A DNA stretch of 64,000 bases, taken from NCBI RefSeq assembly GCF_000633355.1, contig NZ_AYMQ01000046.1:55035-119034 (forward strand), written 5' to 3'. Each line of letters opens with the position of its first letter. Positions within the stretch are counted from its first letter, which is position 1. Below are positions 41,282 through 52,459 of the stretch, in pieces. A program made the position numbers and the translations under genes. The notes below the pieces were generated by a model, which saw nothing but the letters and a program-made list of their open reading frames with translations, made no database searches and was not told where the DNA came from. The stretch comes from Serratia sp. H1w. Its GTDB lineage: Bacteria; Pseudomonadota; Gammaproteobacteria; Enterobacterales; Enterobacteriaceae.

Positions 41282-42685
41282 TTAATCCTGCTGTGTCAGA
41301 ACGGGTTTGCTTTTCTGAAGGTTAACCTTCACAAAGTAGCCCAGCAACAGTATCGCGACCCATACCAGCCCGGCGTACAGGGAAACACGCGTCGTTGGGA
41401 AGTAGCCGATCAGACCGATGATAAACACCAGGAAGATAATCGCAACGACCGAAGTGAATACCCCACCGCGCAGCGGGAAGGCCAGCTTGCCAACCTGCTC
41501 TTTGCTCAAACTGCGGCGGAAAGCGATTTGCGAGAACAGGATCATGATCCACACCCACACGGTGGCAAAGGTCGCCAGTGAGGCAATCACCAGGAACACG
41601 CTTTCCGGCATCACGTAGTTGAGATATACGGCGATCAGCATAGCCGCCATCATCACGACCACCGTTACCCAAGGAATACCGCGCTTGGAGATCTTGCTGA
41701 AGACCTTCGGAGCGTGTCCTTGCTCTGCCAGGCCATGCATCATACGGCCAACGCCAAACACGTCGCTGTTGATCGCCGATAGTGACGCAGTGATCACCAC
41801 GAAGTTAAGAATACCCGCCGCAATGGTGATTCCCATATGCTGGAAGGTCAGCACAAACGGGCTGCCGTTGGTACCCACCTGGTTCCACGGATAGATGGAC
41901 ATGATGACGAACAGCGTCCCGACGTAGAACACCAGGATACGCCAGGGTACCGAGTTGATAGCTTTAGGGATCGATACTTTAGGATCTTTGGCTTCACCGG
42001 CGGTGATACCGATGATCTCAATCCCGCCGTAGGCGAACATCACCAACTGTAGCGACAGGATCATGCCGATAAAACCGTTACTGAAGAAACCGCCGTTGAC
42101 CCACAGGTTGTGGATCCCGGTCGGTTGTCCCCCGTTACCGATGCCCCAGACGATGATGCCGATACCGGCAACGATCATGATGATAATGGTGGCAACCTTG
42201 AAGAACGAGAACCAGAACTCCAGCTCACCGAACACTTTCACGCTCATCAGGTTGATGGCACCGATAATCAACACCACGCTCAACACCCAGATCCAATGCG
42301 GCACTTCCGGGAACCAGACGCCCATATAGATGCCGAATGCCGTCACGTCGGCAATGGCAACGATCAGGATCTCAAAGCAGTAGGTCCAACCGGTAATGTA
42401 ACCCGCCATTGGGCCGAGGTAGTCCTGGGCATAACGCGAGAACGAGCTGGCCTGCGGGTTGTTCACCGACATTTCGCCCAGTGCGCGCATGATGATAAAG
42501 GCGATGATACCGCCGATCAGGTAAGCCAGCAGGACGCTGGGGCCAGCCATTCTGATGGCTTCTGCGGAGCCGTAAAACAGACCGGTACCAATGGCCGAAC
42601 CCAGGGCCATAAAACGGATGTGACGCGTGCTGAGGCCACGTTTGAGCTTATTGGCTGGTGCTGCGGTGGGTGACTGTTGTTGCAT
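41282..42685 (-). CDS. proY: Proline-specific permease ProY
   Basis: Amino-acid/APC-superfamily permease with 12 helices, 467 aa, very close to E. coli ProY. The N-terminal [25 protein letters not shown] block and the [10 protein letters not shown] loop are the family signatures. E. coli ProY is described as a cryptic proline transporter; histidine transport has been proposed in some species. It is downstream of brnQ with a terminator-like hairpin between them, so read-through may set its level. Confidence 0.93.
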   Translation of the reverse strand: MQQQSPTAAPANKLKRGLSTRHIRFMALGSAIGTGLFYGSAEAIRMAGPSVLLAYLIGGIIAFIIMRALGEMSVNNPQASSFSRYAQDYLGPMAGYITGWTYCFEILIVAIADVTAFGIYMGVWFPEVPHWIWVLSVVLIIGAINLMSVKVFGELEFWFSFFKVATIIIMIVAGIGIIVWGIGNGGQPTGIHNLWVNGGFFSNGFIGMILSLQLVMFAYGGIEIIGITAGEAKDPKVSIPKAINSVPWRILVFYVGTLFVIMSIYPWNQVGTNGSPFVLTFQHMGITIAAGILNFVVITASLSAINSDVFGVGRMMHGLAEQGHAPKVFSKISKRGIPWVTVVVMMAAMLIAVYLNYVMPESVFLVIASLATFATVWVWIMILFSQIAFRRSLSKEQVGKLAFPLRGGVFTSVVAIIFLVFIIGLIGYFPTTRVSLYAGLVWVAILLLGYFVKVNLQKSKPVLTQQD

Positions 42686-42710
42686 GAAAATGACCCGTCT
42701 TTTTTAAACG

Positions 42711-42737
42711 TAAAAAAGCCACGGACAAGTCCGTGGC
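42711..42737 (-). terminator. Terminator or attenuator between brnQ and proY
   Basis: On the minus strand a perfect 9-bp stem (GCCACGGAC / GTCCGTGGC, 42718-42737) with a 2-nt loop is followed by a run of six T. It lies 20 nt after brnQ and 25 nt before the proY start, too close for a full separate promoter with leader, so proY probably depends on read-through. Confidence 0.75.
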
Positions 42738-42757
42738 CTAAAATTCAGACCGGAGGT

Positions 42758-44077
42758 TTAAGGGTGAGCAGTCACTTGGCTGCGTGCAAAAACCCGATCA
42801 TAAATCGCGACCAGTACCAGCATCAGCAGCGAAGGTGGCAACCATGCCAGCCCCTGCGCCGCCAGCGGCAGGTGATTGGTCCATTCTGGCATAAAATGCT
42901 GGAAGTTGGACGCTTTCACTGCGTCAAGGATACCAAACAACAGGCTGACTAACATCACCGGCGCAACAATACGTGATGCACTATTCCACCAGCGCAGGGT
43001 GAAGCTCAGCAATACCAGCACGATGCAAGGGGGATAGATCGCGGTCAGCACCGGGATCGAAATCTGGATCAGATGGCTCAGGCCCAGGTTGGACACCACC
43101 ATCGAGAACAGGCCGAGAATGAAGACTAGCGTTTTGTAAGAGAACGGCAGGTATTGCTCGAAGAACTCCGCACAGGCGCAGGTCAGGCCCACCGCGGTCA
43201 CCATACAGGCGATGAAGATCAGCGCCGCCAGGAAGAAGCTCCCCAGGCTACCGAAGGTATTTTGTACGTAGGCATGCAGCACCACCGCGCCATTAGTGGC
43301 ATCCGGTGTCAGCACGCCACTGCCGGAACCCAGCTTGAACAGGCTCAGGTAGACCAGCGTCAGGCCTACACCGGCGATCAGACCGGCCAGGATGGTATAA
43401 CGGGTCAGCAGACCGGCATCTTTCACCCCACGGGAACGTGCGGCGTTAACGATAACGATACCGAACACCATGGCGCCCAGCGTATCCATCGTCAGATAGC
43501 CGTTCACAAAACCGGAAGAGAACGGTACGGACTGGTAGGCTTCTGCCGCCGGGATCGGCGTCCCAGCAGGCCACAGCACGGCGGCAATCCCCAGCACGGC
43601 CAACGCCACGATCTTCAGCGGAGCCAGAATATGGCCCACGGTATCGAGCAGGCGGCCCGGATAGAGTGAAATGCCAATCACCAGCGCGAAATAGACCAGG
43701 CTATAGATAAACAGCGGCAGCGGGCCGTCGCCGGTCAATGGCGCAATACCGACCTCAAAGGAAACAGTCGCGGTACGCGGGGTGGCAAACAGCGGGCCAA
43801 CGGCCAGATAGCAGACCGTCGCCAACAGCAGACCTGCGCTACGGCCAATCGGTGAGCTTAACGCATCAACACCGCCGCCAACGCGAGCCAGGGCAATCAC
43901 CGTCAGCACCGGTAGACCCACGGCGGTGATCAGGAAGCCAATTGCCGCAGTCCAGACGTGTTCGCCAGACTGCAAACCTACCATCGGCGGGAAGATGATG
44001 TTCCCGGCCCCGACGAACAAGGCAAAGGTCATAAAACCCAATGCCAGAATATCTTTTGACGCTAAACGATGACTCAT
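42758..44077 (-). CDS. brnQ: Branched-chain amino acid transporter BrnQ
   Basis: LIVCS-family cation symporter (LIV-II) for leucine, isoleucine and valine. The start [16 protein letters not shown] at 44077 gives 439 aa, equal to E. coli; the ATG at 44101 adds eight residues. There are about 12 helices, with [11 protein letters not shown] near residue 22 and [14 protein letters not shown] near residue 97. It follows phoBR as in E. coli. Confidence 0.95.
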   Translation of the reverse strand: MSHRLASKDILALGFMTFALFVGAGNIIFPPMVGLQSGEHVWTAAIGFLITAVGLPVLTVIALARVGGGVDALSSPIGRSAGLLLATVCYLAVGPLFATPRTATVSFEVGIAPLTGDGPLPLFIYSLVYFALVIGISLYPGRLLDTVGHILAPLKIVALAVLGIAAVLWPAGTPIPAAEAYQSVPFSSGFVNGYLTMDTLGAMVFGIVIVNAARSRGVKDAGLLTRYTILAGLIAGVGLTLVYLSLFKLGSGSGVLTPDATNGAVVLHAYVQNTFGSLGSFFLAALIFIACMVTAVGLTCACAEFFEQYLPFSYKTLVFILGLFSMVVSNLGLSHLIQISIPVLTAIYPPCIVLVLLSFTLRWWNSASRIVAPVMLVSLLFGILDAVKASNFQHFMPEWTNHLPLAAQGLAWLPPSLLMLVLVAIYDRVFARSQVTAHP

Positions 44078-44567
44078 AGGATGTCGTGCTGCCTGTTGCA
44101 ATAAAAATTCACCAATATGGATGGTGGCAAAGCTGCCCCACTTCGGTTGCCGGCCAGCTCTCTCATCGTGAAACGCATAGGCAACAGACAGCGCGCAATA
44201 GCGGCGTCTTACCTTGATAACGGCGAAGACTCGAGATGACGAGCAGATTTTTAGACGTTTTCCCCCCGCTCAACTCCTGGTAGCTATCACCGAAGGATGC
44301 AGGGAAAAATGGAGGTTTAGTCCGGCAATGGGGGTCAAGTTAAACGTTTATAGTGCCAAAAGGCAATACGTAGGACGGAAAGCAGAGTGATCGTCCAGAT
44401 AATATCTCGCATCCAGTCGAACATAGGGGTTATCAATAAATACGCCCTACATGATTTGTATTATTTTTGCACACATCACTCACGAAATGTGAAACAACTG
44501 GTTACAAAGCGCATGCAAACACCAATAAACCACCATAAAACGCGCGGTATGCGCTCAAATATCGCCC
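44078..44567. other. 490-bp brnQ upstream region
   Basis: This long gap between brnQ and the PstS-like gene holds the brnQ leader, and one short reading frame (44335-44424, listed separately). Direct-repeat or operator-like structure was not obvious. Predicted reading frames on the plus strand have no features of real genes. Confidence 0.5.
44335..44424 (-). CDS. Candidate 29-aa membrane peptide upstream of brnQ
   Basis: An ATG at 44424 opens a 29-codon frame on the brnQ strand. The peptide starts MFDWMRD, continues with a hydrophobic helix IIWTITLLSVLRIAFW (residues 8-23) and ends in a basic HYKRLT. This is the usual layout of small inner-membrane peptides. Against it, no good ribosome site precedes the ATG (AACCCCT). 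I do not recognise it; it could also be a chance frame. Confidence 0.3.
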   Translation of the reverse strand: MFDWMRDIIWTITLLSVLRIAFWHYKRLT

Positions 44568-45506
44568 TTACTCCAGCCCCAGAAGTGCACGGGTTTTGAG
44601 CAACGTAGCCGGAGGTAACGGCAGATAACCGTCGTGATTAACCAGAGCTTGCCCCTGCGCAGACAGCACACGATCGAGGAATGCTGCCGTCAGAGGTTCC
44701 AGCGGCTGATTGGGGGCTTTGTTAATATAGATATACAGATAGCGTGCCAACGGATAGTTGCCGTTGCGCACGTTGGTTTCGCTGGGCTCAATATAACGGT
44801 CACCCGTTTCAGCCAGCGGCAGCAACCGCACCCCGCTGGCACGAAAACCGATGCTGGCATAGCCAATACCGTTTAACGATCCGGCCACCGCCTGTACCAC
44901 CGAGGCCGAGCCCGGCAGTTCATTCACCCGCGCCATAAAATCACCGCCGCATAACGCGCGCAGTTTGAAATACCCATAGGTACCCGAAGCGGAGTTGCGG
45001 CCAAAACGTTGCAGGGCGCGCTGCTGCCAACTGCCTTGTAGCCCCAGTTCGCCCCAGCGGTTAATTGGCGTATTTTCCCCGCAGCGGCGGGTCGCGGAAA
45101 AGATTTGATCCAACTGTTGCAGATTCAATCCACGCAGCGGATTGTCCTGATGCACCAACACCACCAACGCATCGACCGCGACCGGCACCGCCAATGGCGC
45201 ATAGCCATAGCGATGCTCAAATGCCGAGACCTCCGCCGCCTTCATCGGCCGGCTCATCGGGCCAAGCTGTGCCGCCCCTGCCGCCAAAGCGGTGGGTGCC
45301 GTTGAGGAACCGGCAGCCTGTAATTGCAGATTAACGTTGGGATAGTGTCGGCTGAAATCCTGTCCCCACAGCGCCATCAGGTTGGCCAGGGTATCTGAAC
45401 CTACACTGGACAGGTTGCCGGAGAGCATGCCGTCCGGTGCGGCCACGGCCCCTCGGCCAACCGATAACAGCAGGCAAAATAGCAAAGCTTGGGTAAATCG
45501 GTTCAT
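44568..45506 (-). CDS. PstS-family phosphate-binding-like protein
   Basis: Periplasmic substrate-binding protein of the PstS/PBP-like family, 312 aa, with a signal peptide ending near VAA (residues 20-23). The motif LSSVGSDTLANLMALW, and SGTYGYFKL with a Ser-rich anion loop, match short PstS-like proteins of the phosphate ABC family. It is 14 nt after phoR, so it belongs to a phoB-phoR-pstS-like operon that E. coli lacks. No permease or ATPase gene is adjacent; it may feed the Pst transporter encoded elsewhere or sense phosphate. Which is unknown. Confidence 0.8.
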   Translation of the reverse strand: MNRFTQALLFCLLLSVGRGAVAAPDGMLSGNLSSVGSDTLANLMALWGQDFSRHYPNVNLQLQAAGSSTAPTALAAGAAQLGPMSRPMKAAEVSAFEHRYGYAPLAVPVAVDALVVLVHQDNPLRGLNLQQLDQIFSATRRCGENTPINRWGELGLQGSWQQRALQRFGRNSASGTYGYFKLRALCGGDFMARVNELPGSASVVQAVAGSLNGIGYASIGFRASGVRLLPLAETGDRYIEPSETNVRNGNYPLARYLYIYINKAPNQPLEPLTAAFLDRVLSAQGQALVNHDGYLPLPPATLLKTRALLGLE

Positions 45507-45520
45507 CGCGGGGTTACCTG

Positions 45521-46837
45521 TTAATTTTTCACCGCATTCTCTGATAAAGCCGCGGGAACAATCAACCGGTTAGGCAAGGTAAAGATAAAACGGGTGCCCA
45601 TCCCCGGCTCGCTGAGGATCTCCAGCCGTGAATCGTGATGGCTGAGCGCATGCTTGACTATGGCTAACCCCAGCCCACTGCCGCCGGTCTGTCGCGAACG
45701 CGCCTTATCAACCCGATAGAAGCGTTCGGTCAGGCGCGGGATATGTTCAGGACCAATTCCCGGCCCGTTATCGCTGACCTGGAACTGCGCCCCCTGCGGC
45801 GTCTGCTGCCAGCTCACTTCGATGTTGGTACCCGCTGGCGTATGGTTGACCGCGTTGTACACCAGGTTGGAAACCGCGCTGCGCAGTTGATCCTCATTAC
45901 CAAACACCTCCAGGTTTTCGTTCACCCGGAAGTTAATCTGATGATTGCCGCCGCTGAGCGATTGCGCCTCACGCTGCAACACTCGCAGCATCAACGGAAT
46001 ATCCACCTTCTCGTTCATATCCACGTTTGGCGCGGCTTCAATCCTGGAGAGCGTAAGCAGCTGCTTCACCAGCCCATCCATACGTTTGGTCTGCTCTTGC
46101 ATGGTACCCAGCGCTTTGCCACGCAGCGAACCATCCAGCTCTTCGTCGCTCATCATCTCCAGGTAGCCTTGCAACACCGTCAGCGGCGTGCGCAACTCAT
46201 GGCTGACGTTGGCGAAGAAGTTACGTCTGGCCCCTTCCAATTGACGCATCTGGGTGACATCGCGGGCCACCATCAGCAGTTGGCCTTCGGAATAGGGCAT
46301 GATACGGAATTCGACAAAGTGCTCGTTATTCAGCTGTAGCGTCAGCGGTCTGGTAAATTCCTGCCGTTGCAGATAGTGGCTGAATTCGGGGTAACGCAGC
46401 AGGTTGAGAATGTGCTGGCCATTATCTTCCGGCCAACGAAAGCCCAGCAGATGTTGTGCCAGACCGTTACACCAGAAGATATTACCCTCAACAGTGGTCA
46501 TCACCACCGCATCCGGCAAAGATTCGGCTCCGCTGCGAAAGCGTTTGATCAATAGCGCCAGCTCACGGCGGCGGCGGCGGTTACGCTGCTGCATCTGATA
46601 CAGACCGTAGAACAGCGGTTCCCAGCTCCAGCGGCCTGGCGGTGGCGTCATGCTGCGATCCACCCACAGCCAGTGAGAAAGTTTGAGTTGGTTATAGAAG
46701 TTCCAGACCAGTGCAGCCAGTACGGAAATCAACAACAGCCAGGGCAGATAACCGAAAATCAGCCCCAGCAATAAAGCAGGCAAACAAAAAAGGGCCAGCT
46801 CCAGCGCCAGCCTCTTCCACGATAAACGTTCTAGCAC
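45521..46837 (-). CDS. phoR: Phosphate regulon sensor kinase PhoR
   Basis: Membrane histidine kinase/phosphatase controlling PhoB. The GTG start at 46837 gives 438 aa beginning MLERLSWKR as in E. coli. Two N-terminal helices (about residues 10-50) are followed by a Cys-containing PAS domain, the DHp His in [11 protein letters not shown], and an ATPase domain with [11 protein letters not shown]. It is 24 nt downstream of phoB. Confidence 0.96.
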   Translation of the reverse strand: MLERLSWKRLALELALFCLPALLLGLIFGYLPWLLLISVLAALVWNFYNQLKLSHWLWVDRSMTPPPGRWSWEPLFYGLYQMQQRNRRRRRELALLIKRFRSGAESLPDAVVMTTVEGNIFWCNGLAQHLLGFRWPEDNGQHILNLLRYPEFSHYLQRQEFTRPLTLQLNNEHFVEFRIMPYSEGQLLMVARDVTQMRQLEGARRNFFANVSHELRTPLTVLQGYLEMMSDEELDGSLRGKALGTMQEQTKRMDGLVKQLLTLSRIEAAPNVDMNEKVDIPLMLRVLQREAQSLSGGNHQINFRVNENLEVFGNEDQLRSAVSNLVYNAVNHTPAGTNIEVSWQQTPQGAQFQVSDNGPGIGPEHIPRLTERFYRVDKARSRQTGGSGLGLAIVKHALSHHDSRLEILSEPGMGTRFIFTLPNRLIVPAALSENAVKN

Positions 46838-46861
46838 GGTAACCCCTTCAGCGCAGTGCGA

Positions 46862-47551
46862 CTAGTAGCGCGTCGAGAACCGATAACCGGTGCCGCGAAC
46901 GGTTTGAACCATCTTGTCATGACCAGTGGTCTCCAGCGCCTTACGCAGCCGGCGGATATGCACATCAACGGTGCGGTCTTCCACATAAACGTTAGTGCCC
47001 CAGACGTGATTAAGCAACTGTTCACGGCTATAAACACGCTCCGGATGAGTCATAAAGAAGTGCAGCAGTTTGAACTCGGTCGGCCCCATATCCAGCGCCT
47101 GCTCATTGGCCATCACCCGGTGCGAGGAAGGATCCAGGCTTAGCCCCTGCATTTCAATCACTTCTTCTACGGCCATCGGTGAAATCCGGCGCATCACCGC
47201 CTTGATACGTGCCACCAGCTCCTTGGGTGAGAAAGGTTTGGTGATGTAATCATCCGCCCCGACCTCCAGGCCACGTACCCGGTCTTCTTCTTCACCGCGC
47301 GCGGTCAGCATCATCACCGGAATATCCCGGGTCATCGCCTCGCGCTTCATATGCTTGATAAACTGGATCCCGGAACCGCCGGGCAACATCCAGTCCAGTA
47401 ACACCAAATCAGGGAACGGCTCAGACAGGCGCGTAACGGCACTGTCATAATCCTCGGCTTCCAACGGTTGGTAACCATTCTGTTCCAACACAAAGCACAC
47501 CATCTCACGGATCGGCGCTTCGTCTTCCACCACCAGTATGCGTCTTGCCAT
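46862..47551 (-). CDS. phoB: Phosphate regulon response regulator PhoB
   Basis: OmpR-type response regulator that activates the Pho regulon under phosphate limitation. The start [17 protein letters not shown] at 47551 gives 229 aa, as in E. coli; a start at 47566 adds five residues. The phosphorylated Asp is in [10 protein letters not shown] (about residue 53), and the winged-helix domain contains [11 protein letters not shown] and [13 protein letters not shown] good Pho box upstream indicates autoregulation. It is divergent from sbcDC. Confidence 0.96.
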   Translation of the reverse strand: MARRILVVEDEAPIREMVCFVLEQNGYQPLEAEDYDSAVTRLSEPFPDLVLLDWMLPGGSGIQFIKHMKREAMTRDIPVMMLTARGEEEDRVRGLEVGADDYITKPFSPKELVARIKAVMRRISPMAVEEVIEMQGLSLDPSSHRVMANEQALDMGPTEFKLLHFFMTHPERVYSREQLLNHVWGTNVYVEDRTVDVHIRRLRKALETTGHDKMVQTVRGTGYRFSTRY

Positions 47552-47614
47552 CGTCAATCCTGCCAATGTGTTAGCGATCTCAGTTGATTGCGGTCGCCAT
47601 TATGCGTCAGTTTT

Positions 47615-47632
47615 GTGACACTTTTATGAAAA
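47615..47632 (-). promoter_or_regulatory. Pho box of phoBR
   Basis: On the minus strand TTTTCATAAAAGTGTCAC matches 15 of 18 positions of the Pho box (CTGTCATAWAWCTGTCAC), and the GTGTCAC half is followed by another partial repeat. It lies 64-81 nt upstream of phoB and supports autoactivation by PhoB. Confidence 0.75.
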
Positions 47633-47775
47633 AAAAGCCTCATGGATGGCAGTAAGCATAGTGATTATTTCTAACGAGCCACAAAAATCATTCTGCCCTC
47701 TGCTTGATTGTGCCACGACAGGAGGGCTCCCCCCCTTTATAATCGTCGCCATTATGTTGTCGCCCTGGGAGTTTT

Positions 47776-49005
47776 ATGCGCCTGATCCATACCTCCGACT
47801 GGCATTTGGGCCAGTACTTTTTCACCAAAAGCCGCGCCGCCGAGCATCAGGCCTTCTTACGTTGGCTGATCGAACAGGTGGAACAGCAACAGGTGGATGC
47901 GCTGATCGTCGCAGGCGATCTGTTCGATACCGGCTCCCCGCCAAGCTACGCCCGCGAACTGTACAACCGCTTTGTGGTGGATTTGCAACGCACTGGTTGC
48001 CAGTTGGTGGTGCTGGGCGGCAACCATGACTCCGTGGCCACGCTGAATGAATCGCGTGAGCTGCTTTCCTGCCTGAATACCACCGTGATTGCCAATGCGC
48101 AAAGCGAGCTTGAGCAGCAAATCGTGGTGCTCAACCAGCTTGATGGCCAACCTGGTGCCGTGCTCTGCGCCATCCCGTTCCTGCGCCCACGGGATCTGCT
48201 CACCAGCCGCGCCGGCGAGTCTGGCAACCAAAAGCAGCAGGCATTGCAAGAAGCTATCGCCGAGCATTACCACAACCTGTATCAGGCCGCCTGTGCGCGT
48301 CGCGATACGCTGGGTTTGCCACTGCCGATCGTCGCCACCGGCCATCTGACGACCGTGGGCGTCACCACCTCGGATTCGGTGCGCGATATCTACATCGGCA
48401 CGCTGGACGCCTTCCCGGCCCAGGCGTTCCCCCCTGCCGATTACATTGCGCTGGGGCATATCCATCGGGCGCAGAACGTCGCCAAGTCCGAACATATCCG
48501 CTACAGCGGCTCGCCCATCCCGTTGAGTTTTGACGAGTTAGGCAAAGCCAAAAGCGTGTTTATGGTCGATTTTGCCGACGGTGCGCTGCAACAGATCGCG
48601 CCACTGGAAATCCCCACCTTTCAGCCCATGCAGTTGATCAAAGGGGATTTGCAGCAAATCGAAACCCAGTTGCAGCAGTTTGCCGACTATCAAGGTGAAT
48701 TGCCGGTTTGGCTGGATATCGAAGTGGCTACCCAGGATTACCTCAGCGACATTCAGCGCCGTATCCAACAGTTAGCAGAAGATTTACCGGTGGAAGTGGT
48801 ACTGCTGCGGCGCAGCAAAGAGCAGCGTAACCAGACCCTTGCCCAGCAGGATAAAGAAACCTTGAATGAATTGAGCGTCGGCGAAGTGTTCGAGCGGCGG
48901 CTGGCATTGGAAGCCGAGATGGCCGAACCGCGCCAGCAGCAAATGCGCCAAATGTTCCAGCAGGTGGTAGAAACCCTGCATCAGCATGAGGAGCCATCGG
49001 CATGA
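47776..49005 (+). CDS. sbcD: Exonuclease subunit SbcD
   Basis: Mre11-type nuclease of the SbcCD complex, which opens DNA hairpins and removes protein-blocked DNA ends. The 409-aa product has the phosphoesterase motifs HTSDWHLGQ (residues 5-13), [21 protein letters not shown] and [16 protein letters not shown]-type -10 lies near 47739. The stop codon overlaps the sbcC start by 4 nt (ATGA). Confidence 0.96.
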   Translation: MRLIHTSDWHLGQYFFTKSRAAEHQAFLRWLIEQVEQQQVDALIVAGDLFDTGSPPSYARELYNRFVVDLQRTGCQLVVLGGNHDSVATLNESRELLSCLNTTVIANAQSELEQQIVVLNQLDGQPGAVLCAIPFLRPRDLLTSRAGESGNQKQQALQEAIAEHYHNLYQAACARRDTLGLPLPIVATGHLTTVGVTTSDSVRDIYIGTLDAFPAQAFPPADYIALGHIHRAQNVAKSEHIRYSGSPIPLSFDELGKAKSVFMVDFADGALQQIAPLEIPTFQPMQLIKGDLQQIETQLQQFADYQGELPVWLDIEVATQDYLSDIQRRIQQLAEDLPVEVVLLRRSKEQRNQTLAQQDKETLNELSVGEVFERRLALEAEMAEPRQQQMRQMFQQVVETLHQHEEPSA

Positions 49006-52000
49006 AGATCCTGAGCCTCAGGCTGAAAAACCTCAACTCGCTACAGGGTGAGTGGAAAATCGATTTTACGGCAGAACCCTTCGCCAGCAACGGTCTGTTT
49101 GCCATCACCGGCCCCACCGGAGCGGGGAAAACCACTCTGCTGGATGCCATCTGCCTGGCACTCTATCACCAAACGCCGCGTCTGGAAGTCAGCGCCAGCC
49201 AGAACGAATTGATGACCCGCCACACCGCCGAATCGCTGGCCGAAGTGGAGTTTGAGGTCAAAGGCGTCGGCTATCGTGCCTTCTGGAGCCAGCGCCGGGC
49301 GAAAAACGATCCGGACGGCAACCTGCAAGCTCCCAAGGTGGAGTTGGCGCTGCGGGAAGATGGCAAAATCCTGGCGGATAAAATCTCCGATAAAAAAGAG
49401 CTGATTGCCGCCATCACCGGCCTGGATTTTGGCCGTTTCACCAAGTCGATGATGCTGTCGCAGGGGCAGTTCGCCGCCTTCCTCAACGCCAAGGCCAACG
49501 AGCGCGCCGAACTACTGGAAGAACTGACCGGTACCGAGATTTATGGCCGGCTGTCGGCGCAGGTATTCGAACAGCACAAACAGGCGAAAACCGATCTGGA
49601 TGCCTTGCATCACCGTGCCAGCGGAATTGAGCTACTCAACGATGAGCAGCGCCAAGAGTTGGAAAATCAACTCAACGGACTGGGTGCTGAAGAACTGCTG
49701 CTCAACCAACAGGCACAGAGGCAACAACAGCAACTGAACTGGCTGCAACGTTGGCAAACCCTCCAGCAGCAGACTGCTGATCATCAGCGGCAGTTGGCTG
49801 GCGTGCAGCAGGAGTTTCAGCAGGCCGAGCCGCAGTTACAACAATTAGCGCGCAGTGAACCCGCAGAGAAACTCCGGCCATTGCTCAATGAACGTAATCG
49901 CTGTCAGCAGGATCGCCTGGCGCTACAACGGCAGATCGAACAGTTGGCGCAGCAGCAACAGCGGCAATTGGCCGAGCTGACCCCGCTCCAACAACAATTG
50001 GAACAGGCTCAGCAAGCCAAACTGGCCCAGACGGAGCATCAACAACGGCAGCAAACGCTGATTGATGACCAGGTGCTACCGCTCGATCACCAGATCGCCC
50101 AGCTGCAAAATCAGCTGGCAGAAATGCGCAAGCAGCATGCGGAGAGCCAGCGGCAGAGCGAAGAACTGCGGCGTACGTTGGAACAGTTGACCGAAAGGCG
50201 CAGCCAACTGGCTACCCTGGCGAGCCAATACCGGGCTAAGCAGGTCGAACTGACGGCAGCGCTGGATCATCAGCTCCAGCAGCAAGCGGCGCTAGAGGTG
50301 CAATCCCCCGCGGAGAAACTGCGCCACCGCCAGACAGAACTGAGCGGCTTGCGCCCGGTACGTCAACAGCTCTCTAAACTGGCTTTGCTGTTCCAACAGA
50401 ACCAACTGCGCCTTGAACAGCAACGGCTCGAATTTGCCACGCGCCAAAAACAGCTGACCGAGGTGGAAACCCAGCTCGATGCCGTTCGCCAGCAGTATAA
50501 ACAGCAAAAAGCACATCAGACTGACGTTGAAAAAACGCTTGAGCTTGAAAAACGCATCGTCAGCCTGGAAGCCGAGCGGGCGCGACTGCAAACCGATGCC
50601 CCTTGCCCATTGTGCGGCTCCACACACCATCCGGCAATCGAACAGTATCAAGCCGTTAAACCGTCAGAAACGGAACAGCGCGTCACTCAATTACGCGCCC
50701 AAACCGACGAACTGCACACTAAAGGTACCGAGCTGCGTGCACTCAGCGAAAGTCTGAAAGAGCAACAGCTACGGCTGGAGACGCAGCTGAATCAGGAAGT
50801 TGCACAGCAGCAAAGCCATCTGCAAAGCTGGCAAACCCTCAGCGCCCCCTTGGCTTTCGACTTTACGCTGCAAGACAGCGCCCGGTTAACCGACTGGCTG
50901 GAAACTTGCGATAGTGAGGAACAGGCCGGTCAGCAACTTCTGCTGCAACACGAACGGTTCGCCAAGGCGGTACAGTTGGCGAAGGACGCCCTGAATGCCC
51001 TGCAAACCGAACAGCAGAGTTCGCAACAGGAAACGGCGCGACTGAATGAACGTTTTGAATTGCTTGAAAAAAACCAGCAGGAAACTCAGCGTCAGTTGGC
51101 GCAGTGGCAACAGCAGTGCCTGACGCATGAAGCCCAACTGCTGGAACAGCGTAACAAACGTATCGCGCTGTTTGGTGAGCAAGCGGTAGCCGAGGTCCGC
51201 GAGCAGTTACGCACGGCACAAGCTGCCGTAGAGAGCGCCTTACAACAGGCCACGGAGCAGTTGCATAAAGCGAAGGAGCAACGCGATCGGCTGGCCGGTC
51301 AGTGGCTCGGTTTGCAGCAACAGCTGCAACAGCAGACCGAACGTGAGCATCACGCCGAGCAGCAATGGCTACAAGCCTTGGCCAGCAGCACCTTCGACGA
51401 TGAGGCCGCCTTTAACGCCGCCTTGCTGGATGACGGCGAACGTCTGCGCTTGCAACAGCACAAAGAGCAGCTGCAGGAGCGCCAGGTGCAGGCCACCACG
51501 CTGTTGGCGCAGGCCGTGCAGGCTCTGGAACAGCATCGTGTGGATCGCCCTGTGGATCTGGATGAAGCGCAGGTCAATACCGAGCAGCTTACTGCCGCAG
51601 TCAGCGAACTGGCGGATCGGCTGAAAACGCTACAGCTGCGCCAAGGCGAAGTGCGCAACCAACTGAGCAGCGATGCCGAACGTCGTCTCAATCAGCAGTC
51701 GCTGTTCGAACAGATCACCCAAAGCCAGCAGCAATACGACGATTGGAGCTTGCTCAACCAGCTTATCGGCTCCAAAGAGGGGGACAAATTCCGCAAGTTC
51801 GCCCAGGGTTTAACCCTCGATCATCTGGTGTATCTGGCCAACAACCAGCTTGGCCGTCTGCACGGGCGCTATCTGTTGCAACGTAAAACCAGCGATGCCC
51901 TGGAATTGCAGGTGGTGGACACCTGGCAGGCCGACGCGCTGCGCGATACCCGCACCCTGTCCGGCGGCGAAAGCTTCCTGGTCAGCCTGGCGCTGGCCCT

Positions 52001-52253
52001 GGCGTTGTCCGATTTGGTCAGCCACAAGACCAGCATTGATTCGCTGTTCCTGGACGAGGGTTTCGGCACGCTGGACGCCGAGACACTGGATACCGCACTG
52101 GATGCCTTGGACAGCCTTAACGCCACCGGTAAAACCATTGGCGTGATCAGTCACGTGGAGGCGATGAAGGAACGTATCCCGGTGCAGATTAAGGTGAAAA
52201 AGGTCAATGGGCTGGGCGTTAGCCGCCTGGACGCTCAGTTTCGCATCGAATGA
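49002..52253 (+). CDS. sbcC: Exonuclease subunit SbcC
   Basis: Rad50-type ATPase partner of SbcD. The 1083-aa product has the Walker A motif GPTGAGKTT near residue 35 and long Gln-rich coiled coils on both sides of a zinc hook, CPLC (Cys535, Cys538). At the C-terminus are the signature [18 protein letters not shown] and Walker [13 protein letters not shown]. Length and order match E. coli sbcDC. Confidence 0.96.
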   Translation: MKILSLRLKNLNSLQGEWKIDFTAEPFASNGLFAITGPTGAGKTTLLDAICLALYHQTPRLEVSASQNELMTRHTAESLAEVEFEVKGVGYRAFWSQRRAKNDPDGNLQAPKVELALREDGKILADKISDKKELIAAITGLDFGRFTKSMMLSQGQFAAFLNAKANERAELLEELTGTEIYGRLSAQVFEQHKQAKTDLDALHHRASGIELLNDEQRQELENQLNGLGAEELLLNQQAQRQQQQLNWLQRWQTLQQQTADHQRQLAGVQQEFQQAEPQLQQLARSEPAEKLRPLLNERNRCQQDRLALQRQIEQLAQQQQRQLAELTPLQQQLEQAQQAKLAQTEHQQRQQTLIDDQVLPLDHQIAQLQNQLAEMRKQHAESQRQSEELRRTLEQLTERRSQLATLASQYRAKQVELTAALDHQLQQQAALEVQSPAEKLRHRQTELSGLRPVRQQLSKLALLFQQNQLRLEQQRLEFATRQKQLTEVETQLDAVRQQYKQQKAHQTDVEKTLELEKRIVSLEAERARLQTDAPCPLCGSTHHPAIEQYQAVKPSETEQRVTQLRAQTDELHTKGTELRALSESLKEQQLRLETQLNQEVAQQQSHLQSWQTLSAPLAFDFTLQDSARLTDWLETCDSEEQAGQQLLLQHERFAKAVQLAKDALNALQTEQQSSQQETARLNERFELLEKNQQETQRQLAQWQQQCLTHEAQLLEQRNKRIALFGEQAVAEVREQLRTAQAAVESALQQATEQLHKAKEQRDRLAGQWLGLQQQLQQQTEREHHAEQQWLQALASSTFDDEAAFNAALLDDGERLRLQQHKEQLQERQVQATTLLAQAVQALEQHRVDRPVDLDEAQVNTEQLTAAVSELADRLKTLQLRQGEVRNQLSSDAERRLNQQSLFEQITQSQQQYDDWSLLNQLIGSKEGDKFRKFAQGLTLDHLVYLANNQLGRLHGRYLLQRKTSDALELQVVDTWQADALRDTRTLSGGESFLVSLALALALSDLVSHKTSIDSLFLDEGFGTLDAETLDTALDALDSLNATGKTIGVISHVEAMKERIPVQIKVKKVNGLGVSRLDAQFRIE

Positions 52254-52328
52254 CCGCGACTGAGCACTACGTCAAGCGCTAACAACCGCCAGAAGTGTGA
52301 TCGCGGCGACAGTACACAGTGAAAAGCA

Positions 52329-52356
52329 TTGAGCGCAGGACAACAAGGTTTATCAT
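52329..52356 (+). promoter_or_regulatory. Candidate bglG promoter
   Basis: TTGAGC (52329-52334), a 16-bp spacer and TATCAT (52351-52356) form a fair sigma-70 promoter that would start transcription a few bases upstream of the antiterminator target at 52370. Confidence 0.5.
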
Positions 52357-52369
52357 GGTGCCAATAACA

Positions 52370-52434
52370 GGATTGTCACTGTGAATACAGGCAAAACCTG
52401 ACCTTCGGGATCGCACCCGGGCGTCGGGTTTTTT
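52370..52434 (+). promoter_or_regulatory. RAT antiterminator target and overlapping terminator
   Basis: The segment 52370-52398 matches the ribonucleic antiterminator of bgl/lic operons: it begins GGATTGTCACTG and ends CAGGCAAAACC. Its last bases form the 5' arm of a terminator, AACCTGAC (52395-52402) with GTCGGGTT (52423-52430) followed by a T-run. Binding of a BglG-type protein to the RAT would prevent the terminator and allow transcription into the gene at 52460. Confidence 0.85.
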
Positions 52435-52459
52435 CGTTTTCAGCGGGCCGGGAATAGCC

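Noticed and set aside
49700..51700. Long CAG/CAA-rich tract suggesting tandem repeats
   Set aside because: It encodes the Gln-rich coiled coils of SbcC; the bias is from the protein and no tandem unit was found.
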